The notes beneath the pieces are model-generated. The model saw only the letters and a program-made list of their open reading frames with translations. It ran no database searches and had not been told where the DNA came from. From positions 930,001 through 994,000 of the forward strand of contig NZ_FWYF01000001.1 in assembly GCF_900176375.1 (NCBI RefSeq): DNA of 64,000 nucleotides, written 5' to 3'. The translations under genes were made by a program, and so were the position numbers. The stretch comes from Reichenbachiella faecimaris. Its GTDB lineage: Bacteria > Bacteroidota > Bacteroidia > Cytophagales > Cyclobacteriaceae. Positions 1 to 8,800 of this stretch are shown one piece after another. Each line of letters starts with the position of its first letter. Within the stretch, counting starts at the first letter, position 1.

Positions 1-2
1 GT

Positions 3-767
3 CAGCTCAGGCAGGGTGTAATAAAAATCATTGAAGATGAAAAATACACACCAGACCTTTTCAAAAAATACACAGTAGCAGATATGATTACTGGATATGG
101 TGTATCAGAAGCTGTGAGACATTATTACAACCTCTGGGATGGGGATATCACCAGTAAAAAGGCAATAGTTCAAGGCTGGGGCAATGTAGGGGCAGCCGCG
201 GCTTTCTATTTGGCACAAATGGGTGTGAGAGTAGTAGGCATCATTGACAGGGCTGGTGGATTGATCAATGAAAACGGGTTTACGTTCGAAGAAATTACTT
301 CATTGTTTGTAAACCGAAAAGGCAATCAGCTCAATAGCCCTGATGTGATTCCGTTTGACGAAATAAATGCTAAAGTTTGGGATTTGAATGCAGAAATTTT
401 CATTCCGGCTGCAGCCTCAAGACTAATCACACAAGATCAGTTGGATCGAATGGTACATTTCGGTCTAGAAGTGATCTCATGTGGTGCTAATGTACCCTTT
501 GCTGACGAAGCCATATTCTATGGGCCGATTAGTGAGCATGCTGACAAGCACGTTTCTGTTATTCCTGACTTCATTGCAAATTGTGGCATGGCCAGAGTAT
601 TTGCCTACCTGATGTCTGGCGAAGTGGATATGACAGATGAAGCTATTTTTAGCGACACCTCATCTATTATTGGTCAAGCGCTAGTTGGTATCAACAAACG
701 AAACACAAACAAGACTTTGTTGACTAACACGGCTTTTGAGAATTCACTTGGTCAATTAGTGAACTAA
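3..767 (+). CDS. Glu/Leu/Phe/Val dehydrogenase, C-terminal part (cut by left edge)
   Basis: The frame is open to the left edge, so the N-terminal catalytic part lies outside the window; the ATG at 84 is internal. The visible part is the Rossmann domain of the amino-acid dehydrogenase superfamily, with the dinucleotide motif GWGNVGAAAA about 35 residues after that Met and the conserved SCGANVPF segment further on. These enzymes interconvert an L-amino acid and its 2-oxo acid plus ammonia using NAD(P). It lies 59 bp upstream of homogentisate dioxygenase on the same strand, so it may be co-transcribed with tyrosine degradation. That makes an aromatic or branched-chain substrate possible, but glutamate is equally compatible with what is visible. 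Confidence 0.85.
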   Translation, partial: QLRQGVIKIIEDEKYTPDLFKKYTVADMITGYGVSEAVRHYYNLWDGDITSKKAIVQGWGNVGAAAAFYLAQMGVRVVGIIDRAGGLINENGFTFEEITSLFVNRKGNQLNSPDVIPFDEINAKVWDLNAEIFIPAAASRLITQDQLDRMVHFGLEVISCGANVPFADEAIFYGPISEHADKHVSVIPDFIANCGMARVFAYLMSGEVDMTDEAIFSDTSSIIGQALVGINKRNTNKTLLTNTAFENSLGQLVN

Positions 768-826
768 TGCTAGACTTCGTAAATTTATATAGGACTTCAT
801 TTTTGAATCTAAAACATTAAACCCCT

Positions 827-1984
827 ATGCCTCAGTATCATCAATTAGGTAAAATTCCGCACAAGCGGCATACCACCTTCAAAAAAGAAGATGGAAGCAT
901 TCATTATGAGCAGCTATTTGGTACCATTGGATTCGATGGCATGTCGTCACTGATGTATCACCTTCATAGACCAACCATGGTCAAAGAGGTGGCTAAATCG
1001 TACAGCGTAGCTCCAAAAATTGCTGAAGAAAAAAACATGCTCTCGTTGGCCATGGAAGGATTCAAAGTCCCTGCTGAAAACGACTATTTGGAAAGCAGAA
1101 AGACAGTATTGGTCAATTCGGATTGTCATATTGTGCTCGCGTCCCCTAAACATAGCCAAACCAAATATTTCTATAAAAATGCAGATTGTGATGAACTGAT
1201 TTTTGTTCACAAAGGCACTGGCACACTCAAAACTCAGTTGGGAAATATCCCTTTTGGTTATGGAGATTATCTCCTGGTACCGCGAGGTATGATTTATCAA
1301 ATGCATTTTGACACAGAAGACAATCGTCTTTTCATAGTAGAATCCAAGAGACCTGTCTACACCCCAAAAAGATATAGAAATTGGTTCGGTCAACTGCTGG
1401 AGCATTCACCTTTTTGCGAGCGTGATTTCAGAAGGCCCAATGAATTGGAGACTTTTGATGAAAAAGGTGATTTCACCATCAAAGTGAAAAAGCAAGACAT
1501 GATGCATGAGTACATCTACGCCAGTCACCCGTTTGACGTGGTCGGCTGGGATGGATACAATTACCCTTATGCCTTCTCTATCCATGACTTCGAACCAATA
1601 ACGGGACGCGTGCATCAGCCCCCTCCTGTACACCAGACATTCGAGACAGATGCCTTTGTGGTGTGTTCATTTGTCCCAAGACTTTATGACTACCATCCAG
1701 AATCTATCCCGGCACCTTACAATCACAGCAACATTGATTCTGACGAGGTACTGTACTATGTAGATGGAGATTTTATGAGCAGAAACAATATTGAAAAAGG
1801 GAACATCACCCTCCACCCTGCTGGCATTCCGCATGGACCGCACCCTGGTGCAACTGAGAGGAGTATAGGTCAGACCGTGACAGAGGAGTTGGCCGTGATG
1901 GTGGACACCTTCAAACCACTGATGGTGACAGAAGAAGCAATGAAAATATTAATTAAAGACTACCACAAAAGCTGGTTGGATTAA
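827..1984 (+). CDS. hmgA: Homogentisate 1,2-dioxygenase
   Basis: Opens the aromatic ring of homogentisate with O2 to maleylacetoacetate, using non-haem Fe(II); cytoplasmic. The 385-residue protein is shorter than the 430-445 residues of animal and pseudomonad enzymes, as is usual for Bacteroidota forms. Two cupin halves are present. The C-terminal half has His-rich motifs typical of the iron site, RVHQPPPVHQTFE (His263, His269, Glu273) and LHPAGIPHGPHPG (His330, His336). Exact ligand assignment is inferred. The gene is followed by hpd (65-bp gap) and fahA, the adjacent steps of tyrosine degradation, which makes the call firm. Confidence 0.93.
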   Translation: MPQYHQLGKIPHKRHTTFKKEDGSIHYEQLFGTIGFDGMSSLMYHLHRPTMVKEVAKSYSVAPKIAEEKNMLSLAMEGFKVPAENDYLESRKTVLVNSDCHIVLASPKHSQTKYFYKNADCDELIFVHKGTGTLKTQLGNIPFGYGDYLLVPRGMIYQMHFDTEDNRLFIVESKRPVYTPKRYRNWFGQLLEHSPFCERDFRRPNELETFDEKGDFTIKVKKQDMMHEYIYASHPFDVVGWDGYNYPYAFSIHDFEPITGRVHQPPPVHQTFETDAFVVCSFVPRLYDYHPESIPAPYNHSNIDSDEVLYYVDGDFMSRNNIEKGNITLHPAGIPHGPHPGATERSIGQTVTEELAVMVDTFKPLMVTEEAMKILIKDYHKSWLD

Positions 1985-2049
1985 ACCAAATCAACCCTAA
2001 CAGAGTTCTAAACCCAGTTAGGGCTAGAGTAGATAAAAATCATTAAACA

Positions 2050-3195
2050 ATGGCAACAGGACTTGAAAACACAAACTTCGGATTAGAAAAAATCTTCAAA
2101 GATGCCGAAGACTTTCTTCCACTGAATGGCACAGACCATTTAGAACTATATGTGAGCAATGCGAAACAAGCTGCTCACTTTTATAAAACAGCTTTTGGGT
2201 TTCAATCCCTGGCTTATTCTGGCCTGGAAACTGGAAACAAAGACTATGAATCTTATGTTGTCGTTCAGGACAAAATCAGATTGGTGCTTACTTCTCCTTT
2301 GAAGCCTGGTACACCAGTTGGTAAACATATCGACGAACGTGGTGATGGCGTAAAGGTAGTAGCGCTTTGGGTGGATGATGCGGAGTACTCGTTCAACGAA
2401 ACAGTAAAGAGAGGAGCAAAACCTTATTTGAAACCAGAAACCAAAAAAGACCAGGATGGAGAAGTCAAAATTTCTGGTATTCATACTTACGGAGAGACTG
2501 TTCACATATTTGTAGAAAGAAAAAACTATAAGGGTGTCTTCTTTCCTGGATATAAAAAGTGGGAAACCACGTACAACCCAGAACCTATCGGATTGAAATT
2601 TGTTGACCACATGGTTGGCAATGTAGGCTGGGGTGAAATGAACAAATGGGTTGAGTTTTACGCCAAAGTCATGGGCTTTACACAATTGATTTCGTTTGAT
2701 GACAAAGACATATCCACAGACTATACTGCACTCATGAGTAAAGTAATGAGTAACGGGAATGGTAGGATCAAATTCCCAATCAACGAGCCAGCAGAAGGTA
2801 AGAAAAAATCTCAGGTAGAAGAATATTTGGACTTCTATGGTACATCAGGCATTCAGCATATTGCAGTGGCTACAGACAATATTATCGAAACTGTAACAGC
2901 CATGCATGCCAGAGGTGTTGAATTCCTCAGGGTACCAGCTACTTATTATGAAACCGTATTGGATCGTGTGGGGGAAATTGATGAGGATCTAGAACCCTTA
3001 AAAGAATTGGGTATCCTGATCGATAGAGATGACGAAGGCTACTTGCTTCAAATATTCACCAAACCTGTTGAACCTCGACCCACCATGTTCTTTGAGATCA
3101 TACAAAGAAAAGGAGCGCAATCTTTTGGCAAAGGAAATTTCAAGGCATTGTTTGAGGCCATTGAAAGAGAGCAAGAAGTAAGGGGGACGTTATAG
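2050..3195 (+). CDS. hpd: 4-hydroxyphenylpyruvate dioxygenase
   Basis: Converts 4-hydroxyphenylpyruvate to homogentisate (decarboxylation, hydroxylation and side-chain migration), the step just before HmgA. The 381 residues match the family length. There are two vicinal-oxygen-chelate domains: an N-terminal one starting near DHLELYVSN (about residue 29) and a catalytic C-terminal one from about residue 185. The expected iron facial triad is visible as His187 (FVDHMVGN), His270 (IQHIAV) and Glu349 (MFFEIIQRKG). The start at 2050 gives the usual short N-terminus. It is in line with hmgA and fahA on the plus strand. Confidence 0.96.
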   Translation: MATGLENTNFGLEKIFKDAEDFLPLNGTDHLELYVSNAKQAAHFYKTAFGFQSLAYSGLETGNKDYESYVVVQDKIRLVLTSPLKPGTPVGKHIDERGDGVKVVALWVDDAEYSFNETVKRGAKPYLKPETKKDQDGEVKISGIHTYGETVHIFVERKNYKGVFFPGYKKWETTYNPEPIGLKFVDHMVGNVGWGEMNKWVEFYAKVMGFTQLISFDDKDISTDYTALMSKVMSNGNGRIKFPINEPAEGKKKSQVEEYLDFYGTSGIQHIAVATDNIIETVTAMHARGVEFLRVPATYYETVLDRVGEIDEDLEPLKELGILIDRDDEGYLLQIFTKPVEPRPTMFFEIIQRKGAQSFGKGNFKALFEAIEREQEVRGTL

Positions 3196-3216
3196 GTTCA
3201 GCGAATAATAATTATT

Positions 3217-3251
3217 TGTCATTTCGCGAGGAGGTACGACTGGAGAAATGG
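3217..3251. repeat. Degenerate copy of a dispersed REP-like element
   Basis: The hpd-fahA gap contains a stretch beginning TGTCATTTCGCGAGG and ending TGGAGAAATGG. The same GTCATTTCG...GAGAAAT pattern forms the arms of the palindrome at 54404-54480. Elements of this kind are scattered between genes in many Bacteroidota. Here only one arm is recognisable. Confidence 0.45.
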
Positions 3252-3368
3252 CAAAACCTGATTGATCCAGGGTATTTTCTTCTTCAAGCAAATTCTTTGG
3301 ACAAGCCAGAGCATGACGACTATATTTGGATTTTAAATTAAGTAACCCAAAAACTAAAACACACGAAA

Positions 3369-4619
3369 ATGAACAAATCCTGGATTGCGGTAGCTGCAGA
3401 GTCTGACTTCCCTATTCAAAACATTCCCTTCGGAATAGTGAAAAATGGTAATGGCTGGTATGCGGCCTCTCGAATTGGCGAGTACGCAATCAACCTAGCC
3501 ATACTCCAAGAAAAAGGATATTTGAAAGGTCTGTCTTTACCTGATGGAATTTTTGAAAGACAATATTTGAACGATTTTATTGCTTTAGGCAAACCTGTTA
3601 CGAATAAAGTACGGGAAAGAATTCAGCGCATTTTTGAGGAAGAATCCAAGGATGGATTGAGAGGAAACACAGTGCATCGCAACAAGATTATGAAAGATGT
3701 GAAAAATGTTACCATGAGCCTTCCAGTTCAGATAGGTGACTATACAGACTTCTATTCGAGTGAACAACATGCCTTTAATGTGGGCTGCATGTTTAGAGAT
3801 CCTGACAATGCCTTGATGCCCAATTGGAAGCATTTGCCTGTGGGCTATCACGGTCGTTCCTCTTCTATCGTGATTTCAGGCACTGATTTTCATAGACCCA
3901 AAGGTCAGCAAAAACCCAATGCAAATGAGCCTCCAGTTTTTGGGCCATGCAAATTGTTGGACTTTGAATTGGAAATGGGCTTTATCATAGGTAAAGGCAC
4001 GGAGCTAGGAGATGCCATTACCACAACCAACGCTTCTGATCACATCTTTGGACTTTGTGTGTTTAATGACTGGTCAGCGCGTGATTTGCAGAAATGGGAA
4101 TACGTACCTCTAGGCCCATTCCTGGCAAAGAACTTTGCCTCTCACCTCTCACCTTGGATTGTGACGTTGGAAGCATTGGAGCCATTCAAAACCAGCGGAC
4201 CTTCTCAAGACCCTAAAGTATTACCATATTTAGAATACAAAGGAGATCATCACTACGATATAGAACTAGAAGTAGCGATTGAAACAGAAAAAGGCGAAAG
4301 TAAAACAGTAAGCCAATCTAATTTCAAATACATGTATTGGAATATGGTGCAGCAACTGGCGCACCATACGGTAAATGGCTGCAATGTCCGACCAGGTGAC
4401 ATGATGGCTTCTGGTACTATCAGTGGCCCTGAATCGCATCAGTATGGCTCTATGTTGGAAATAGCCTGGCAAGGAACCAAACCTGTACAAATGCCAGATG
4501 GCACAGAAAGAAAATTCATACAAGACGGCGACACAGTTGTGATGAAAGGATTTGGAACTAAAGACGGCGTACGTATTGGTTTTGGTGAAGTGAGGGCAAA
4601 GGTGCTACCATCTACATGA
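3369..4619 (+). CDS. fahA: Fumarylacetoacetase
   Basis: Hydrolyses fumarylacetoacetate to fumarate and acetoacetate, the last step of tyrosine degradation; cytoplasmic. The 416-residue length fits the bacterial and animal FAH family. It has the N-terminal SH3-like part (about 15-110) and the C-terminal catalytic fold with LPVGYHGRSSSIV, LDFELEMGFIIG and DWSARDLQKWEYVPLG, which carry the conserved metal and substrate residues. It lies 173 bp after hpd. A maleylacetoacetate isomerase gene, needed between HmgA and FahA, is not seen nearby. Confidence 0.96.
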   Translation: MNKSWIAVAAESDFPIQNIPFGIVKNGNGWYAASRIGEYAINLAILQEKGYLKGLSLPDGIFERQYLNDFIALGKPVTNKVRERIQRIFEEESKDGLRGNTVHRNKIMKDVKNVTMSLPVQIGDYTDFYSSEQHAFNVGCMFRDPDNALMPNWKHLPVGYHGRSSSIVISGTDFHRPKGQQKPNANEPPVFGPCKLLDFELEMGFIIGKGTELGDAITTTNASDHIFGLCVFNDWSARDLQKWEYVPLGPFLAKNFASHLSPWIVTLEALEPFKTSGPSQDPKVLPYLEYKGDHHYDIELEVAIETEKGESKTVSQSNFKYMYWNMVQQLAHHTVNGCNVRPGDMMASGTISGPESHQYGSMLEIAWQGTKPVQMPDGTERKFIQDGDTVVMKGFGTKDGVRIGFGEVRAKVLPST

Positions 4620-4742
4620 TTCAAAGTTTAAGATTTGAAGTTCAAAATTTGACTATGCTGAACTAAAATTTCTTTAACCAATGAATCTATCAAAAACTAT
4701 ATTCCCTAAAAATGATCTTTGACCATTCACTTTAAATATTGT

Positions 4743-4795
4743 AAATCCCGGTCTAACTTGTCCCCTAAGGGATGCTTTCGGCACGGGATTTTTTT
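4743..4795 (+). terminator. Probable terminator after fahA
   Basis: AAATCCCG (4743-4750) pairs with CGGGATTT (4784-4791), followed by more T residues. A small inner hairpin TCCC-CTAA-GGGA sits at 4761-4772. The structure lies in the 263-bp gap between fahA and the next gene, so it probably ends the hmgA-hpd-fahA transcript at least partly. Confidence 0.6.
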
Positions 4796-4882
4796 AGATC
4801 CCATATAGAACGCTCACTTTAAATGGCTCACCCACATAAAATGCATTACTTTTAATTTTGAATATTAAATTTTGATTCTGCG

Positions 4883-5782
4883 ATGACTTCCATTGACCCA
4901 AAATCAGTATCTACCGCTCATTTTCATTCCGTACTCCTCACAGTTGTGGCTCCAAGGCCGATTGCCTTTGCTAGTACTATTGATGAAAACGGGCAAGTAA
5001 ACCTGAGCCCTTTTAGTTTTTTCAATGCATTCAGTGCCAATCCCCCAATTTTGGTTTTTTCCCCAGCCAGAAGAGTAAGGGACAACACGACCAAACACAC
5101 CTTGGAAAATGTATTGAAGGTACCTGAAGTAGTGATCAACATTGTAGACTACCCTATCGTCGAGCAGATGTCCTTAGCGAGTACAGAATATCCAGCAGGC
5201 GTCAATGAATTTGTGAAAGCTGGATTTACGGAAGTAGCTTCAGAAAAAATCAAACCACCAAGAGTCAAAGAATCTCCAGTGGCCTTTGAATGCAAGGTGT
5301 TGGAAGTAAAATCAATGGGCGATCATGGTGGTGCAGGCAATCTCATCATTTGCGAGATAGTAATGGCTCATGTGCAAGATCATTTACTTACAGACGAGAA
5401 TAAAATTGATCCAACCAGACTAGAACTGGTGGCTCGTATGGGTGGCAACTGGTACACTAAAGCGAACCAGGACACTATGTTCGAAATACCTAAACCGCTC
5501 ACTACCATGGGGATTGGCTTTGATCAATTGCCCGACCATGTGAGAAACAGCCCAGTACTGACTGGCAACAATCTTGGTCGACTAGCCAATGTAGAGCACC
5601 TTCCAGCCAAAGATGAAATTCTTTTGCTTGCCAAGGAACCAGAAGTCAGTGCCATCCTAGAAAACTTTGCTGATGATGAAGAGTCTATGGAAAGAGAATT
5701 GCACCTACTTGCTCAAAAGTATCTGGACTCAGGTCTGACACAGCAGGCCTGGCAAGTGATTTTGCAAGGAGAGGTATTATGA
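4883..5782 (+). CDS. Flavin reductase family protein (FMN-binding split barrel)
   Basis: The N-terminal 180 residues fit the flavin-reductase/DIM6-NTAB split-barrel family: APRPIAFASTIDENGQVNLSP, then FFNAFSANPPILVFSP, the usual FMN-contact segments. The C-terminal third (about 190-299) is a helical extension without a fold I recognise. Such proteins bind FMN and supply reduced flavin or act as flavoenzymes. The gene follows the homogentisate cluster on the same strand, so a role in aromatic degradation is plausible, but no substrate can be read from the sequence. A terminator-like hairpin upstream suggests partly separate transcription. Confidence 0.8.
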   Translation: MTSIDPKSVSTAHFHSVLLTVVAPRPIAFASTIDENGQVNLSPFSFFNAFSANPPILVFSPARRVRDNTTKHTLENVLKVPEVVINIVDYPIVEQMSLASTEYPAGVNEFVKAGFTEVASEKIKPPRVKESPVAFECKVLEVKSMGDHGGAGNLIICEIVMAHVQDHLLTDENKIDPTRLELVARMGGNWYTKANQDTMFEIPKPLTTMGIGFDQLPDHVRNSPVLTGNNLGRLANVEHLPAKDEILLLAKEPEVSAILENFADDEESMERELHLLAQKYLDSGLTQQAWQVILQGEVL

Positions 5783-5786
5783 TGAA

Positions 5787-5819
5787 AAGGACTGACCTAG
5801 AAAAACCAAGTCAGCCCTT
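5787..5819. terminator. Possible terminator between convergent genes
   Basis: AAGGACTGAC (5787-5796) pairs with GTCAGCCCTT (5810-5819) with one mismatch. It lies in the 56-bp gap between the flavin reductase gene (plus) and the giant secreted-protein gene (minus). The T-tract is poor, so function is uncertain. Confidence 0.4.
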
Positions 5820-5838
5820 ATCCTATCTAAGTAAATTT

Positions 5839-8800
5839 TTAGTGTTTGATCAAAAGCTTTTTGTTCTGAAACTTCTGTCTATCACTACCCATGGATAAGA
5901 AGTAGATTCCAGCAGGAAATTGATTGGTGGAAAGGTGGAGTTGTTTCTGACCCGCCATTACTTTACCTGATTCAAAACTTCTTCCCGACTGGTCATAAAG
6001 CATCCAACTCACATCTTCTGATAGGCTACTTCCAAAGGTGATAAACACCTCATGATCAGTAGGGTTAGGATACATTTTGAAATTCAAAGGCTCTTGAAGA
6101 CCTTCAGCCACATCTGTGATAGATGAAGAGTTCTTGCCACTTATGACCGCGCTGGTCTGATCTAAACTCAATGCTTGATAAATTTCTTTTGTCGTATTGT
6201 TTTGAATAATAATAACTGCCGACAGGTTAGCATCCTCGTCAATATTGCTCAATTCCCAATCTATGTGCATCAAATTATCTGAGCCAACTGGCAGAGACTC
6301 TCCAGCGATCAACACACTTTCAAGCGCTACGTATTCTCCTGACCCATCAGGTAATACTTTCCTCACTACGTGATCGAATTGATTAAACAGCTCTTCGCCT
6401 TCCACTATAATTGATTCTGCGACTGAGTTTTCGAGCACAACAAAATAGGTTCTAAATTGCTCTCCTGCTTCAAAATTTTCAGTTGCCACGAACTCTACGC
6501 TAGCCTTGATGTCGAATTGCGTTGCTGTGGGGTCGGCAGTTACAATGATTTCAAAACCTGGATCCTTGAGTGCATTAAGCTCTAAATCTCTTTGATCCCA
6601 AGTCAAATCACCAGACTTAGCAGAAGAACTAGTTCCTCCCGTATCACCATTTAATATGGACGTGACATCGTCTACATGGTAATAAATAGATCGAGCACTA
6701 GGCCCTGCTGGATTGGTCACATTAAATGGATCTTCAAATCCCAAATCCGTATGATAGGCAACAATAATAGCATCATCACTAGTATTAGAAGTGGTCAATA
6801 TATCGTCTATTGAAGTTTGTAATGTAGCTGTTGGCACATTGATTTCTCCATCTATATCATCTTCTGAAACAGAAACAAACTGTTCAATAACTACCCCTTT
6901 CGATCGTTCCAATATTTCAAAATCATCAAAAGCAAAACCATAATTAGCCGATTTGTCCGTATCAGAGGTACTAGCCATTGCGAATCTGAACCTGACATGA
7001 GATAACCTATCCGCATCTGAATTGCCCTCATCGTCATAGCCAATTTCATCCAAACTATGTCGGGCGCTTATCCATGCTACGCTGTTTTCACTGCCTGACC
7101 AACCCACAGATTGATCCGCATCATCATTAGCTGCAGACTGTTGCTGCCCTGGATCGGAACCCACATTTTCAGAATTGTACCATTCAATCCCTGTGCTTTC
7201 TCCATCTGAATATCCACCAAGTACCTGCCATCTTTGACCCCTGTCAATGGAGTATTGTACAACTACACCATCTTTGGCATCCTCAAAATCATATATCGCG
7301 CTAAATTTCATCATAGGTTTAGTCAGTGCACTCAGATCAAAGGAAGGTGAATACAACCAAGAGTCTTCATCTTGGTAATAGTGTGTACCATCTACAGCTG
7401 TAGTGGACCACACCCAATCGTCGGATTCGGAAGGTTTTTCTGTGTCATCACCTGGGTTCAACTCAACCCAGTTCCAGCTAGAAGCCCTCAGTGCGGCATC
7501 TGTATCTTCGCTCACAAGCACCACATCATCTTCAAGTAAGGTCTCGCTATACCAACCATCAGCATCCATGTCAAAGGTCCCATTAGAAAACCCTTGATAA
7601 TATGAATTGTCTGAGGTTACCACTATAGAAGGCACAATATTAACTTCACGAATCAAGGTGGTATTGCACTCATTTTCAGTAATCATTTGAACAGAAACCT
7701 CATACTTTCCAGCCGAGGAATAAGTATAATAAAACGGAGCAAACTCATCATCCTCTAGTATTTCAGCCTCAGAAGTTTCACCTGCTGCTATCTCACTGGC
7801 TTGTGGCACGTCATACCAAAGAGTGTCTGCCCCATGATAAAAAACCAATGCAATACTGTCAATTTTGTCACTGCCCAAAAGCACTTCATTTACATAAAAG
7901 GAAGTTTGCTCATTTACCGTTACGGTATCCCATACAAAAGCAACAGTTGGGCTTATAAGTACAGGGACTTCTTGTCTTGTCAGTGCATCATCTGCCGTAC
8001 TACATCCACCAACAATGGTAGTGACCGCGGATGTGGTTGTAGCAATTACATAAGCCTCAAACACCTCTTCGTCCTGCCCTTCAGGTACCACGAATGTTTT
8101 CGCTACATCTTGTCCTGAATCCGTACCTTCGTCTCCTCCACTGGAATCAAAGAAAGCCCAGGAAAAGCTTAAATCACTTAAATTATACGGCGAATTAGCT
8201 GGATCTACCAGTTCTGATTCGAACACGACTGCAGGTGATTCACAACCTCCAATAATATCAAAACTGATTTCTGGCACATCATCTATTTTTATTGTTTTTT
8301 CCACCTGGTATTCACAACCATTTTCGTCAGAATATTCGAATGACACAACAAAATCTCCACTCACCTGACCTGCTACTATGTCTTCACCAAAATCCGCTAC
8401 AGAGAATGTAGCTTCTAAATTTGTGTTTGTGGTCAGCGTTGATCCGTTTACAAAGAAACTACCACTGCCATTTCCATCAACATCAGCTGTCAACTCGATG
8501 GCCTCTTCATCCTCACATATTCGTAACGTACCATCATAGGCCGTATCATCCAAATCCGAGTTGGAACTATTAAATTCTACAACAGGCAATGGATTTACCG
8601 TAATCGTCTTTGTCACAGCGTTTGAACATGAAGTAGCACTAATGGTAAAGGAGTAAGTAACGTTATGGTCAGTAGCTGATCCTTGAGTAGTTACTTCTCC
8701 AGCAGCAGTAGCAGCAGCATTGGAATGAAACTCACCTAGGTTTGACACTTCCGTTAACCCTCCTGTATCTATTGACCAAGAGTCATCCGAACCTGTATAG

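Noticed and set aside
947-1633. Antisense frames over hmgA
   Set aside because: Shadows of a well-supported dioxygenase gene, without recognisable motifs.
1995-2023. CCCTAAC...GTTAGGG hairpin between hmgA and hpd
   Set aside because: There is no T-tract and only 65 bp between co-directional genes of one pathway; not a convincing terminator or operator.
3201-3342. Short open frame ending at 3342 in the hpd-fahA gap
   Set aside because: About 45 codons, no ATG, partly formed by the REP-like element; no family recognised.
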